Origin: Sepiola atlantica
Taxonomy: Eukaryota > Mollusca > Cephalopoda > Sepiida > Sepiolidae
DNA length: 64,000 bases
Reading direction: 5' to 3'
Assembly (NCBI GenBank): GCA_963556195.1
Contig: CAUVYP010000586.1
Location: forward strand, 558,001-622,000
The translations under genes were made by a program, and so were the position numbers. Numbering within the stretch: position 1 is the stretch's first letter; each line of letters opens with the position of its first letter. This document shows, in pieces, positions 53,601 through 64,000 of this stretch. Below the pieces are notes generated by a model. The model had not been told where the DNA came from and made no database searches. It was given only the letters and a program-made list of their open reading frames with translations.

Positions 53601-56600
53601 AAGTTGATATCGCTTTTGTTTATAACTTCCACATTTATTCGAATTGTGCAACGAAACTTTGCACAGATTAGCGGAGTCACATTTTCTACTGAAGTACCAA
53701 GTTTCAGAAGTGCAGCTCTTGTACTGCCGGAGATATGTCGATACAAACTGAATACGCAAAACATCAACAAAATTTAGCGCGTTTTAAAGTTGATATCGCT
53801 TTTGTTTATAACTTCCACATTTATTCGAATTGTGCAACGAAACTTTGCAGACAGTCGCGGATAGGCCTTTTCTACTGAAGTACCAAGTTTCAGAAGTGCA
53901 GCTCTTGTACTGCCGGAGATATGTCGATACAAACTGAATACGCAAAACATCAACAAAATTTAGCGCGTTTTAAAGTTGATATCGCTTTTGTTTATAACTT
54001 CCACATTTATTCGAATTGTGCAACGAAACTTTGCACAGATTAGCGGAGTCACATTTTCTACTGAAGTACCAAGTTTCAGAAGTGCAGCTCTTGTACTGCC
54101 GGAGATATGTCGATACAAACTGAATACGCAAACTATCAACAAAATTTAGTGCGATTTAAAGTTGATATCGCTTTTGTTTATAACTTCCACATTTATTCGA
54201 ATTGTGCAACGAAACTTTGCAGACCGTCGCGGAGACACACGTTCTACTGAAGTACCAAGTTTCAGAAGTGCAGCTCTTGTAATGCCGGAGATATGTCGAT
54301 ACAAACTGAATACGCAAAACATCAACTAAATTTAGCGCGTTTTAAAGTTGATATCGCTTTTGTTTATAACTTCCACATTTATTCGAATTGTGCAACGAAA
54401 CTTTGCACAGATTAGCGGAGTCACATTTTCTACTGAAGTACCAAGTTTCAGAAGTGCAGCTCTTGTACTGCCGGAGATATGTCGATACAAACTGAATACG
54501 CAAAACATCAACAAAATTTAGCGCGTTTTAAAGTTGATATCGCTTTTGTTTATAACTTCCACATTTATTCGAATTGTGCAACGAAACTTTGCACAGATTA
54601 GCGGAGTCACATTTTCTACTGAAGTACCAAGTTTCAGAAGTGCAGCTCTTGTACTGCCGGAGATATGTCGATACAAACTGAATACGCAAAACATCAACAA
54701 AATTTAGCGCGTTTTAAAGTTGATATCGCTTTTGTTTATAACTTCCACATTTATTCGAATTGTGCAACGAAACTTTGCAGACAGTCGCGGATAGGCCTTT
54801 TCTACTGAAGTACCAAGTTTCAGAAGTGCAGCTCTTGTACTGTCGGAGATATGTCGATACAAACTGAATACGCAAAACATCAACTAAATTTAGCGCGTTT
54901 TAAAGTTGATATCGCTTTTGTTTATAATTTCCACATTTATTCGAATTGTGCAACGAAACTTTGCACAGATTAGCGGAGTCACATTTTCTACTGAAGTACC
55001 AAGTTTCAGAAGTGCAGCTCTTGTACTGCCGGAGATATGTCGATACAAACTGAATACGCAAACTATCAACAAAATTTAGTGCGATTTAAAGTTAGTATCG
55101 CTTTTGTTTATAACTTCACCATTCTTTAGAATTGTGCAACGAAACTTTGCAGAGATAAGCGGAGTCACATGCTCTACTGAAGTACCAAGTTTCAGAAGTG
55201 CAGCTCTTTTACTGCCGGAGATATGTCGATACAAACTGAATACGCAAAACATCAACAAAATTTAGCGCGTTTTAAAGTTGATATCGCTTTTGTTTATAAC
55301 TTCCACATTTATTCGAATTGTGCAACGAAACTTTGCACAGATTAGCGGAGTCACATTTTCTACTGAAGTACCAAGTTTCAGAAGTGCAGCTCTTGTACTG
55401 CCGGAGATATGTCGATACAAACTGAATACGCAAAATATCAACAAAATTTAGCGCGTTTTAAAGTTGATATCGCTTTTGTTTATAACTTCCACATTTATTA
55501 GAATTGTGCAACGAAACTTTGCACAGATTAGCGGAGTCACATTTTCTACTGAAGTACCAAGTTTCAGAAGTGCAGCTCTTGTACTGCCGGAGATATGTCG
55601 ATACAAACTGAATACGCAAACTATCAACAAAATTTAGTGCGATTTAAAGTTGATATCGCTTTTGTTTATAACTTCACCATTCTTTTGAATTGTGCTACGA
55701 AACTTTGCAGAGATAAGTGGAGTCACATGCTCTACTGAAGTACCAAGTTTCAGAAGTGCAGCTCTTTTACTGCCGGAGATATGTCGATACAAACTGAATA
55801 CGCAAAACATCAACAAAATTTAGCGCGTTTTAAAGTGGATATCGCTTTTGTTTATAACTTCCACATTTATTCGAATTGTGCAACGAAACTTTGCAGACCG
55901 TCGCGGAGACACACGTTCTACTGAAGTACCAAGTTTCAGAAGTGCAGCTCTTGTACTGCCGGAGATATGTCGATACAAACTGAATACGCAAAACATCAAC
56001 TAAATTTAGCGCGTTTTAAAGTTGATATCGCTTTTGTTTATAACTTCCACATTTATTCGAATTGTGCAACGAAACTTTGCACAGATTAGCGGAGTCACAT
56101 TTTCTACTGAAGTACCAAGTTTCAGAAGTGCAGCTCTTGTACTGCCGGAGATATGTCGATACAAACTGAATACGCAAACTATCAACAAAATTTAGTGCGA
56201 TTTAAAGTTGATATCGCTTTTGTTTATAACTTCACCATTCTTTTGAATTGTGCAACGAAACTTTGCAGAGATAAGCGGAGTCACATGCTCTACTGAAGTA
56301 CCAAGTTTCAGAAGTGCAGCTCTTTTACTGCCGGAGATATGTCGATACAAACTGAATACGCAAAACATCAACAAAATTTAGCGCGTTTTAAAGTGGATAT
56401 CGCTTTTGTTTATAACTTCCACATTTAGTCGAATTGTGCAACGAAACTTTGCAGACCGTCGCGGAGACACACGTTCTACTGAAGTACCAAGTTTCAGAAG
56501 TGCAGCTCTTGTACTGCCGGAGATATGTCGATACAAACTGAATACGCAAAACATCAACTAAATTTAGCGCGTTTTAAAGTTGATATCGCTTTTGTTTATA

Positions 56601-57732
56601 ACTTCCACATTTATTCGAATTGTGCAACGAAACTTTGCACAGATTAGCGGAGTCACATTTTCTACTGAAGTACCAAGTTTCAGAAGTGCAGCTCTTGTAC
56701 TGCCGGAGATATGTCGATACAAACTGAATACGCAAAACATCAACAAAATTTAGCGCGTTTTAAAGTTGATATCGCTTTTGTTTATAACTTCCACATTTAT
56801 TCGAATTGTGCAACGAAACTTTGCACAGATTAGCGGAGTCACATTTTCTACTGAAGTACCAAGTTTCAGAAGTGCAGCTCTTGTACTGCCGGAGATATGT
56901 CGATACAAACTGAATACGCAAAACATCAACAAAATTTAGCGCGTTTTAAAGTTGATATCGCTTTTGTTTATAACTTCCACATTTATTCGAATTGTGCAAC
57001 GAAACTTTGCAGACAGTCGCGGATAGGCCTTTTCTACTGAAGTACCAAGTTTCAGAAGTGCAGCTCTTGTACTGCCGTAGATATGTCGATACAAACTGAA
57101 TACGCAAAACATCAACAAAATTTAGCGCGTTTTAAAGTTGATATCGCTTTTGTTTATAACTTCCACATTTATTCGAATTGTGCAACGAAACTTTGCACAG
57201 ATTAGCGGAGTCACATTTTCTACTGAAGTACCAAGTTTCAGAAGTGCAGCTCTTGTACTGCCGGAGATATGTCGATACAAACTGAATACGCAAAACATCA
57301 ACAAAATTTAGCGCGTTTTAAAGTTGATATCGCTTTTGTTTATAACTTCCACATTTATTCGAATTGTGCAACGAAACTTTGCACAGATTAGCGGAGTCAC
57401 ATTTTCTACTGAAGTACCAAGTTTCAGAAGTGCAGCTCTTGTACTGCCGGAGATATGTCGATACAAACTGAATACGCAAACTATCAACAAAATTTAGTGC
57501 GATTTAAAGTTAGTATCGCTTTTGTTTATAACTTCACCATTCTTTAGAATTGTGCAACGAAACTTTGCAGAGATAAGCGGAGTCACATGCTCTACTGAAG
57601 TACCAAGTTTCAGAAGTGCAGCTCTTTTACTGCCGGAGATATGTCGATACAAACTGAATACGCAAAACATCAACAAAATTTAGCGCGTTTTAAAGTTGAT
57701 ATCGCTTTTGTTTATAACTTCCACATTTATTC
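50612..57732 (+). repeat. Mixed block with C'-containing modules
   Basis: Order from 50612: B A C D A A B A C' A A C D A B A A B A [C/D] A A B A C' A A C D A C D A A B A A C' then A. Includes one complete hexamer start at 50240 (A A B A C D to 51355). The C'-A-A-C-D module occurs at 52100 and at 55076, 2976 bp apart. Confidence 0.85.
54146..54331 (+). repeat. Fusion monomer, C left and D right
   Basis: It begins TTTAGTGCGATTTAAAG with GTTGATATC as in C, then has the CTTCCACATTTATTCG arm and GACCGTCGCGGAG centre of D, with TAATGCC and CAACTAAAT. The unit reads A-A-B-A-[C/D], exactly one monomer short. The exchange falls between the T at 54163 and the C at 54188, if the D parent carried GTGGATATC. 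Confidence 0.88.
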
Positions 57733-60362
57733 GAATTGTGCAACGAAACTTTGCACAGATTAGCGGAGTCACATTTTCTACTGAAGTACCAAGTTTCAGA
57801 AGTGCAGCTCTTGTACTGCCGGAGATATGTCGATACAAACTGAATACGCAAAATATCAACAAAATTTAGCGCGTTTTAAAGTTGATATCGCTTTTGTTTA
57901 TAACTTCCACATTTATTCGAATTGTGCAACGAAACTTTGCACAGATTAGCGGAGTCACATTTTCTACTGAAGTACCAAGTTTCAGAAGTGCAGCTCTTGT
58001 ACTGCCGGAGATATGTCGATACAAACTGAATACGCAAACTATCAACAAAATTTAGGGCGACAAAACATCAACAAAATTTAGCGCGTTTTAAAGTGGATAT
58101 CGCTTTTGTTTATAACTTCCACATTTATTCGAATTGTGCAACGAAACTTTGCAGACCGTCGCGGAGACACACGGGCTACTGAAGTACCAAGTTTCAGAAG
58201 TGCAGCTCTTGTACTGCCGGAGATATGTCGATACAAACTGAATACGCAAAACATCAACTAAATTTAGCGCGTTTTAAAGTTGATATCGCTTTTGTTTATA
58301 ACTTCCACATTTATTCGAATTGTGCAACGAAACTTTGCACAGATTAGCGGAGTCACATTTTCTACTGAAGTACCAAGTTTCAGAAGTGCAGCTCTTGTAC
58401 TGCCGGAGATATGTCGATACAAACTGAATACGCAAAACATCAACAAAATTTAGCGCGTTTTAAAGTTGATATCGCTTTTGTTTATAACTTCCACATTTAT
58501 TCGAATTGTGCAACGAAACTTTGCAGACAGTCGCGGATAGGCCTTTTCTACTGAAGTACCAAGTTTCAGAAGTGCAGCTCTTGTACTGCCGGAGATATGT
58601 CGATACAAACTGAATACGCAAAACATCAACAAAATTTAGCGCGTTTTAAAGTTGATATCGCTTTTGTTTATAACTTCCACATTTATTCGAATTGTGCAAC
58701 GAAACTTTGCACAGATTAGCGGAGTCACATTTTCTACTGAAGTACCAAGTTTCAGAAGTGCAGCTCTTGTACTGCCGGAGATATGTCGATACAAACTGAA
58801 TACGCAAACTATCAACAAAATTTAGTGCGATTTAAAGTTGATATCGCTTTTGTTTATAACTTCACCATTCTTTTGAATTGTGCAACGAAACTTTGCAGAG
58901 ATAAGCGGAGTCACATGCTCTACTGAAGTACCAAGTTTCAGAAGTGCAGCTCTTTTACTGCCGGAGATATGTCGATACAAACTGAATACGCAAAACATCA
59001 ACAAAATTTAGCGCGTTTTAAAGTGGATATCGCTTTTGTTTATAACTTCCACATTTATTCGAATTGTGCAACGAAACTTTGCAGACCGTCGCGGAGACAC
59101 ACGTTCTACTGAAGTACCAAGTTTCAGAAGTGCAGCTCTTGTAATGCCGGAGATATGTCGATACAAACTGAATACGCAAAACATCAACTAAATTTAGCGC
59201 GTTTTAAAGTTGATATCGCTTTTGTTTATAACTTCCACATTTATTCGAATTGTGCAACGAAACTTTGCACAGATTAGCGGAGTCACATTTTCTACTGAAG
59301 TACCAAGTTTCAGAAGTGCAGCTCTTGTACTGCCGGAGATATGTCGATACAAACTGAATACGCAAAACATCAACAAAATTTAGCGCGTTTTAAAGTTGAT
59401 ATCGCTTTTGTTTATAACTTCCACATTTATTCGAATTGTGCAACGAAACTTTGCACAGATTAGCGGAGTCACATTTTCTACTGAAGTACCAAGTTTCAGA
59501 AGTGCAGCTCTTGTACTGCCGGAGATATGTCGATACAAACTGAATACGCAAAACATCAACAAAATTTAGCGCGTTTTAAAGTTGATATCGCTTTTGTTTA
59601 TAACTTCCACATTTATTCGAATTGTGCAACGAAACTTTGCAGACAGTCGCGGATAGGCCTTTTCTACTGAAGTACCAAGTTTCAGAAGTGCAGCTCTTGT
59701 ACTGCCGGAGATATGTCGATACAAACTGAATACGCAAAACATCAACAAAATTTAGCGCGTTTTAAAGTTGATATCGCTTTTGTTTATAACTTCCACATTT
59801 ATTCGAATTGTGCAACGAAACTTTGCACAGATTAGCGGAGTCACATTTTCTACTGAAGTACCAAGTTTCAGAAGTGCAGCTCTTGTACTGCCGGAGATAT
59901 GTCGATACAAACTGAATACGCAAAACATCAACAAAATTTAGCGCGTTTTAAAGTTGATATCGCTTTTGTTTATAACTTCCACATTTATTCGAATTGTGCA
60001 ACGAAACTTTGCACAGATTAGCGGAGTCACATTTTCTACTGAAGTACCAAGTTTCAGAAGTGCAGCTCTTGTACTGCCGGAGATATGTCGATACAAACTG
60101 AATACGCAAAACATCAACAAAATTTAGCGCGTTTTAAAGTTGATATCGCTTTTGTTTATAACTTCCACATTTATTCGAATTGTGCAACGAAACTTTGCAC
60201 AGATTAGCGGAGTCACATTTTCTACTGAAGTACCAAGTTTCAGAAGTGCAGCTCTTGTACTGCCGGAGATATGTCGATACAAACTGAATACGCAAACTAT
60301 CAACAAAATTTAGTGCGATTTAAAGTTGATATCGCTTTTGTTAATAACTTCACCATTCTTTA
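57733..60362 (+). repeat. 2630-bp segmental duplication, copy 1
   Basis: From inside the A at 57680 through A, the 26-bp remnant, D(GGGC), A B A C D A A B A A A and the left part of the monomer at 60310. Match to the second copy is clear from 57733 to about 59937; after that copy 1 has A A before the junction whereas copy 2 has C D. Confidence 0.8.
58052..58077 (+). repeat. 26-bp remnant of a C-type monomer (160-bp deletion), copy 1
   Basis: Reads TTAGGGCGACAAAACATCAA and continues into the next boundary. A C-type start (TTTAGTGCGA) is joined to a monomer end (CAAAACATCAAC), removing 160 bp; TTTAGGGCGA also has a G where C has T. The A before it ends CAAACTATC and the D after it is the GGGC subtype, so the lost monomer was probably a C0. 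These two remnants are the only monomers in the window missing more than a base or so. Confidence 0.93.
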
Positions 60363-60495
60363 GAATTGTGCAACGAAACTTTGCACAGATTAGCGGAGTC
60401 ATATTTTCTACTGAAGTACCAAGTTTCAGAAGTGCAGCTCTTGTACTGCCGGAGATATGTCGATACAAACTGAATACGCAAAATATCAACAAAAT
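60310..60495 (+). repeat. Junction monomer, C/C' left and A right
   Basis: Begins TTTAGTGCGATTT with GTTGATATC and CATTCTTTAG, like the hybrid at 46707, then has the A centre (CACAGATTAGCGG) and an A end CAAAATATC. The exchange lies in the shared 23 bp at 60363-60385. It sits at the start of the second 2630-bp copy. Private changes are GTTAATAAC and GTCATATTTTC. Confidence 0.87.
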
Positions 60496-62567
60496 TTAGC
60501 GCGTTTTAAAGTTGATATCGCTTTTGTTTATAACTTCCACATTTATTCGAATTGTGCAACGAAACTTTGCACAGATTAGCGGAGTCACATTTTCTACTGA
60601 AGTACCAAGTTTCAGAAGTGCAGCTCTTGTACTGCCGGAGATATGTCGATACAAACTGAATACGCAAACTATCAACAAAATTTAGGGCGACAAAACATCA
60701 ACAAAATTTAGCGCGTTTTAAAGTGGATATCGCTTTTGTTTATAACTTCCACATTTATTCGAATTGTGCAACGAAACTTTGCAGACCGTCGCGGAGACAC
60801 ACGGGCTACTGAAGTACCAAGTTTCAGAAGTGCAGCTCTTGTACTGCCGGAGATATGTCGATACAAACTGAATACGCAAAACATCAACTAAATTTAGCGC
60901 GTTTTAAAGTTGATATCGCTTTTGTTTATAACTTCCACATTTATTCGAATTGTGCAACGAAACTTTGCACAGATTAGCGGAGTCACATTTTCTACTGAAG
61001 TACCAAGTTTCAGAAGTGCAGCTCTTGTACTGCCGGAGATATGTCGATACAAACTGAATACGCAAAACATCAACAAAATTTAGCGCGTTTTAAAGTTGAT
61101 ATCGCTTTTGTTTATAACTTCCACATTTATTCGAATTGTGCAACGAAACTTTGCAGACAGTCGCGGATAGGCCTTTTCTACTGAAGTACCAAGTTTCAGA
61201 AGTGCAGCTCTTGTACTGCCGGAGATATGTCGATACAAACTGAATACGCAAAACATCAACAAAATTTAGCGCGTTTTAAAGTTGATATCGCTTTTGTTTA
61301 TAACTTCCACATTTATTCGAATTGTGCAACGAAACTTTGCACAGATTAGCGGAGTCACATTTTCTACTGAAGTACCAAGTTTCAGAAGTGCAGCTCTTGT
61401 ACTGCCGGAGATATGTCGATACAAACTGAATACGCAAACTATCAACAAAATTTAGTGCGATTTAAAGTTGATATCGCTTTTGTTTATAACTTCACCATTC
61501 TTTTGAATTGTGCAACGAAACTTTGCAGAGATAAGCGGAGTCACATGCTCTACTGAAGTACCAAGTTTCAGAAGTGCAGCTCTTTTACTGCCGGAGATAT
61601 GTCGATACAAACTGAATACGCAAAACATCAACAAAATTTAGCGCGTTTTAAAGTGGATATCGCTTTTGTTTATAACTTCCACATTTATTCGAATTGTGCA
61701 ACGAAACTTTGCAGACCGTCGCGGAGACACACGTTCTACTGAAGTACCAAGTTTCAGAAGTGCAGCTCTTGTAATGCCGGAGATATGTCGATACAAACTG
61801 AATACGCAAAACATCAACTAAATTTAGCGCGTTTTAAAGTTGATATCGCTTTTGTTTATAACTTCCACATTTATTCGAATTGTGCAACGAAACTTTGCAC
61901 AGATTAGCGGAGTCACATTTTCTACTGAAGTACCAAGTTTCAGAAGTGCAGCTCTTGTACTGCCGGAGATATGTCGATACAAACTGAATACGCAAAACAT
62001 CAACAAAATTTAGCGCGTTTTAAAGTTGATATCGCTTTTGTTTATAACTTCCACATTTATTCGAATTGTGCAACGAAACTTTGCACAGATTAGCGGAGTC
62101 ACATTTTCTACTGAAGTACCAAGTTTCAGAAGTGCAGCTCTTGTACTGCCGGAGATATGTCGATACAAACTGAATACGCAAAACATCAACAAAATTTAGC
62201 GCGTTTTAAAGTTGATATCGCTTTTGTTTATAACTTCCACATTTATTCGAATTGTGCAACGAAACTTTGCAGACAGTCGCGGATAGGCCTTTTCTACTGA
62301 AGTACCAAGTTTCAGAAGTGCAGCTCTTGTACTGCCGGAGATATGTCGATACAAACTGAATACGCAAAACATCAACAAAATTTAGCGCGTTTTAAAGTTG
62401 ATATCGCTTTTGTTTATAACTTCCACATTTATTCGAATTGTGCAACGAAACTTTGCACAGATTAGCGGAGTCACATTTTCTACTGAAGTACCAAGTTTCA
62501 GAAGTGCAGCTCTTGTACTGCCGGAGATATGTCGATACAAACTGAATACGCAAACTATCAACAAAAT
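60363..62567 (+). repeat. 2630-bp segmental duplication, copy 2 (shorter match)
   Basis: Matches 57733-59937 at an offset of 2630: A right part, A, 26-bp remnant, D(GGGC), A B A C D A A B A. The last A (62382) ends CAAACTATC and leads to C, whereas its counterpart at 59752 ends CAAAACATC and leads to A. Confidence 0.85.
60682..60707 (+). repeat. 26-bp remnant of a C-type monomer, copy 2
   Basis: Identical to the remnant at 58052-58077, with the same left A and right D(GGGC). Because such a deletion with the same endpoints is unlikely twice, it dates the 160-bp deletion before the 2630-bp duplication. Confidence 0.93.
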
Positions 62568-64000
62568 TTAGTGCGATTTAAAGTTGATATCGCTTTTGTT
62601 TATAACTTCACCATTCTTTTGAATTGTGCAACGAAACTTTGCAGAGATAAGCGGAGTCACATGCTCTACTGAAGTACCAAGTTTCAGAAGTGCAGCTCTT
62701 TTACTGCCGGAGATATGTCGATACAAACTGAATACGCAAAACATCAACAAAATTTAGCGCGTTTTAAAGTGGATATCGCTTTTGTTTATAACTTCCACAT
62801 TTATTCGAATTGTGCAACGAAACTTTGCAGACCGTCGCGGAGACACACGTTCTACTGAAGTACCAAGTTTCAGAAGTGCAGCTCTTGTAATGCCGGAGAT
62901 ATGTCGATACAAACTGAATACGCAAAACATCAACTAAATTTAGCGCGTTTTAAAGTTGATATCGCTTTTGTTTATAACTTCCACATTTATTCGAATTGTG
63001 CAACGAAACTTTGCACAGATTAGCGGAGTCACATTTACTACTGAAGTACCAAGTTTCAGAAGTGCAGCTCTTGTACTGCCGGAGATATGTCGATACAAAC
63101 TGAATACGCAAAACATCAACAAAATTTAGCGCGTTTTAAAGTTGATATCGCTTTTGTTTATAACTTCCACATTTATTCGAATTGTGCAACGAAACTTTGC
63201 ACAGATTAGCGGAGTCACATTTTCTACTGAAGTACCAAGTTTCAGAAGTGCAGCTCTTGTACTGCCGGAGATATGTCGATACAAACTGAATACGCAAAAC
63301 ATCAACAAAATTTAGCGCGTTTTAAAGTTGATATCGCTTTTGTTTATAACTTTCACATTTATTCGAATTGTGCAACGAAACTTTGCAGACAGTCGCGGAT
63401 AGGCCTTTTCTACTGAAGTACCAAGTTTCAGAAGTGCAGCTCTTGTACTGCCGGAGATATGTCGATACAAACTGAATACGCAAAACATCAACAAAATTTA
63501 GCGCGTTTTAAAGTTGATATCGCTTTTGTTTATAACTTCCACATTTATTCGAATTGTGCAACGAAACTTTGCACAGATTAGCGGAGTCACATTTTCTACT
63601 GAAGTACCAAGTTTCAGAAGTGCAGCTCTTGTACTGCCGGAGATATGTCGATACAAACTGAATACGCAAACTATCAACAAAATTTAGTGCGATTTAAAGT
63701 TGATATCGCTTTTGTTTATAACTTCACCATTCTTTTGAATTGTGCAACGAAACTTTGCAGAGATAAGCGGAGTCACATGCTCTACTGAAGTACCAAGTTT
63801 CAGAAGTGCAGCTCTTTTACTGCCGGAGATATGTCGATACAAACTGAATACGCAAAACATCAACAAAATTTAGCGCGTTTTAAAGTGGATATCGCTTTTG
63901 TTTATAACTTCCACATTTATTCGAATTGTGCAACGAAACTTTGCAGACCGTCGCGGAGACACACGTTCTACTGAAGTACCAAGTTTCAGAAGTGCAGCTC
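61824..64000 (+). repeat. Regular hexamers at right edge
   Basis: A-A-B-A-C-D at 61824-62939 and again from 62940, the last D (63870) cut by the window end. Private changes in the second unit are CATTTACTACTG (62940) and ACTTTCAC (63312). The array clearly continues beyond the window. Confidence 0.93.

Larger units (their letters stand above)
1..64000. repeat. 186-bp satellite DNA array with higher-order structure
   Basis: The same unit of about 186 bp repeats from first to last base with no interruption and no inverted monomer. Monomer starts, set here at the TTA of TTTAGYGCG, fall at 24, 210, 396, 582 and so on, with phase shifted only by rare 1-bp indels and two 160-bp deletions. Monomers within a family are nearly identical; families differ mainly in three blocks: the left arm after TTTATAACTTC, the block after TTTGCA, and the TACTG/TAATG and junction region. 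Long single-orientation arrays with higher-order units are typical of centromeric and pericentromeric satellites; that location is inferred, not shown. No gene or mobile element interrupts the array. Base positions 1-23 are the tail of a type A monomer and 63870-64000 is a truncated type D. Confidence 0.98.

Noticed and set aside
58052..58077. Insertion of foreign DNA or a target-site duplication at the phase break
   Set aside because: All 26 bases derive from monomer start and monomer end apart from one base, so it is a deletion remnant.
24..63866. A 59-60-codon open reading frame on the minus strand in nearly every monomer
   Set aside because: It is phase-locked because the monomer is 62 codons long and has one in-frame TAA. 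Most frames need a TTG start, there is no ribosome-binding context or domain similarity I recognise, and family differences change residues freely (for instance the B, C and D centres). Repeated shadows, not genes.
1..64000. CRISPR array
   Set aside because: Repeats are 186 bp, contiguous and without variable spacers.
1..64000. Tandem array of rRNA, 5S, tRNA, histone or snRNA genes
   Set aside because: No recognisable 5S internal promoter, tRNA A/B boxes with cloverleaf, or conserved coding sequence in the consensus on either strand.
1..64000. Bacterial or phage origin
   Set aside because: No genes over 64 kb, and a uniform higher-order satellite structure, do not fit any bacterial or phage region I know of.

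Overview
The whole 64 kb window is one uninterrupted tandem array of a roughly 186-bp satellite repeat, about 344 head-to-tail monomers, all in the same orientation. It enters and leaves the window mid-monomer. I see no protein-coding gene, RNA gene, transposon, CRISPR array or unique-sequence island. The type A reference monomer is about 37% G+C (69 of 186) and shows no CpG depletion (9 CpG against about 6.4 expected from its 36 C and 33 G). Monomer length, array size, higher-order repeat (HOR) structure and lack of genes point to eukaryotic centromeric or pericentromeric heterochromatin. I cannot name the species. A lightly methylated invertebrate such as an insect would fit, but this is only an inference, and the monomer does not look to me like the well-known 359-bp or Rsp satellites of Drosophila.

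Monomers fall into four main families, read from the block after TTTGCA: A (CAGATTAGCGGAGTCACATT), B (GACAGTCGCGGATAGGCC), C (GAGATAAGCGGAGTCACATG) and D (GACCGTCGCGGAGACACACG). Subtypes are C0 (C with an A-like left arm), C' (AGTATC in place of GATATC plus CTTTAG), A* (GAAGAACC) and a 185-bp B. The default higher-order unit is the hexamer A-A-B-A-C-D, 1116 bp. It is cleanest at 31458-35921 and 61824-64000.

Layout: 24-395 is a C0-D pair. 396-2627 is a 1116-bp unit of another composition, twice. 2628-4115 is a 744-bp unit, twice. 3186-8021 is a 2418-bp tandem duplication (overlapping the previous block). 8022-11369 is mixed. 11370-17693 is a 3162-bp tandem duplication. 17694-26435 is irregular with several hybrid monomers. 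26436-32015 is a 2790-bp tandem duplication whose crossover point can be narrowed to 8 bp. 31272-35735 is a 2232-bp (12-mer) duplication. 30342-38710 is repeated at 38711-44661 with 13 monomers missing. 42431-50611 is a 4090-bp tandem duplication. 50612-57733 is mixed, with a C/D fusion monomer. 57733-62567 holds a 2630-bp duplication marked by a shared 26-bp monomer remnant. 62568-64000 is regular hexamer.

Monomer length (186 = 62 x 3) keeps every reading frame in phase, so a 59-60-codon open frame recurs on the minus strand in almost every monomer. This is a by-product of the repeat and is not annotated as a gene. The biological content of the window is its history: nested unequal exchanges, hybrid junction monomers and linked variant blocks.
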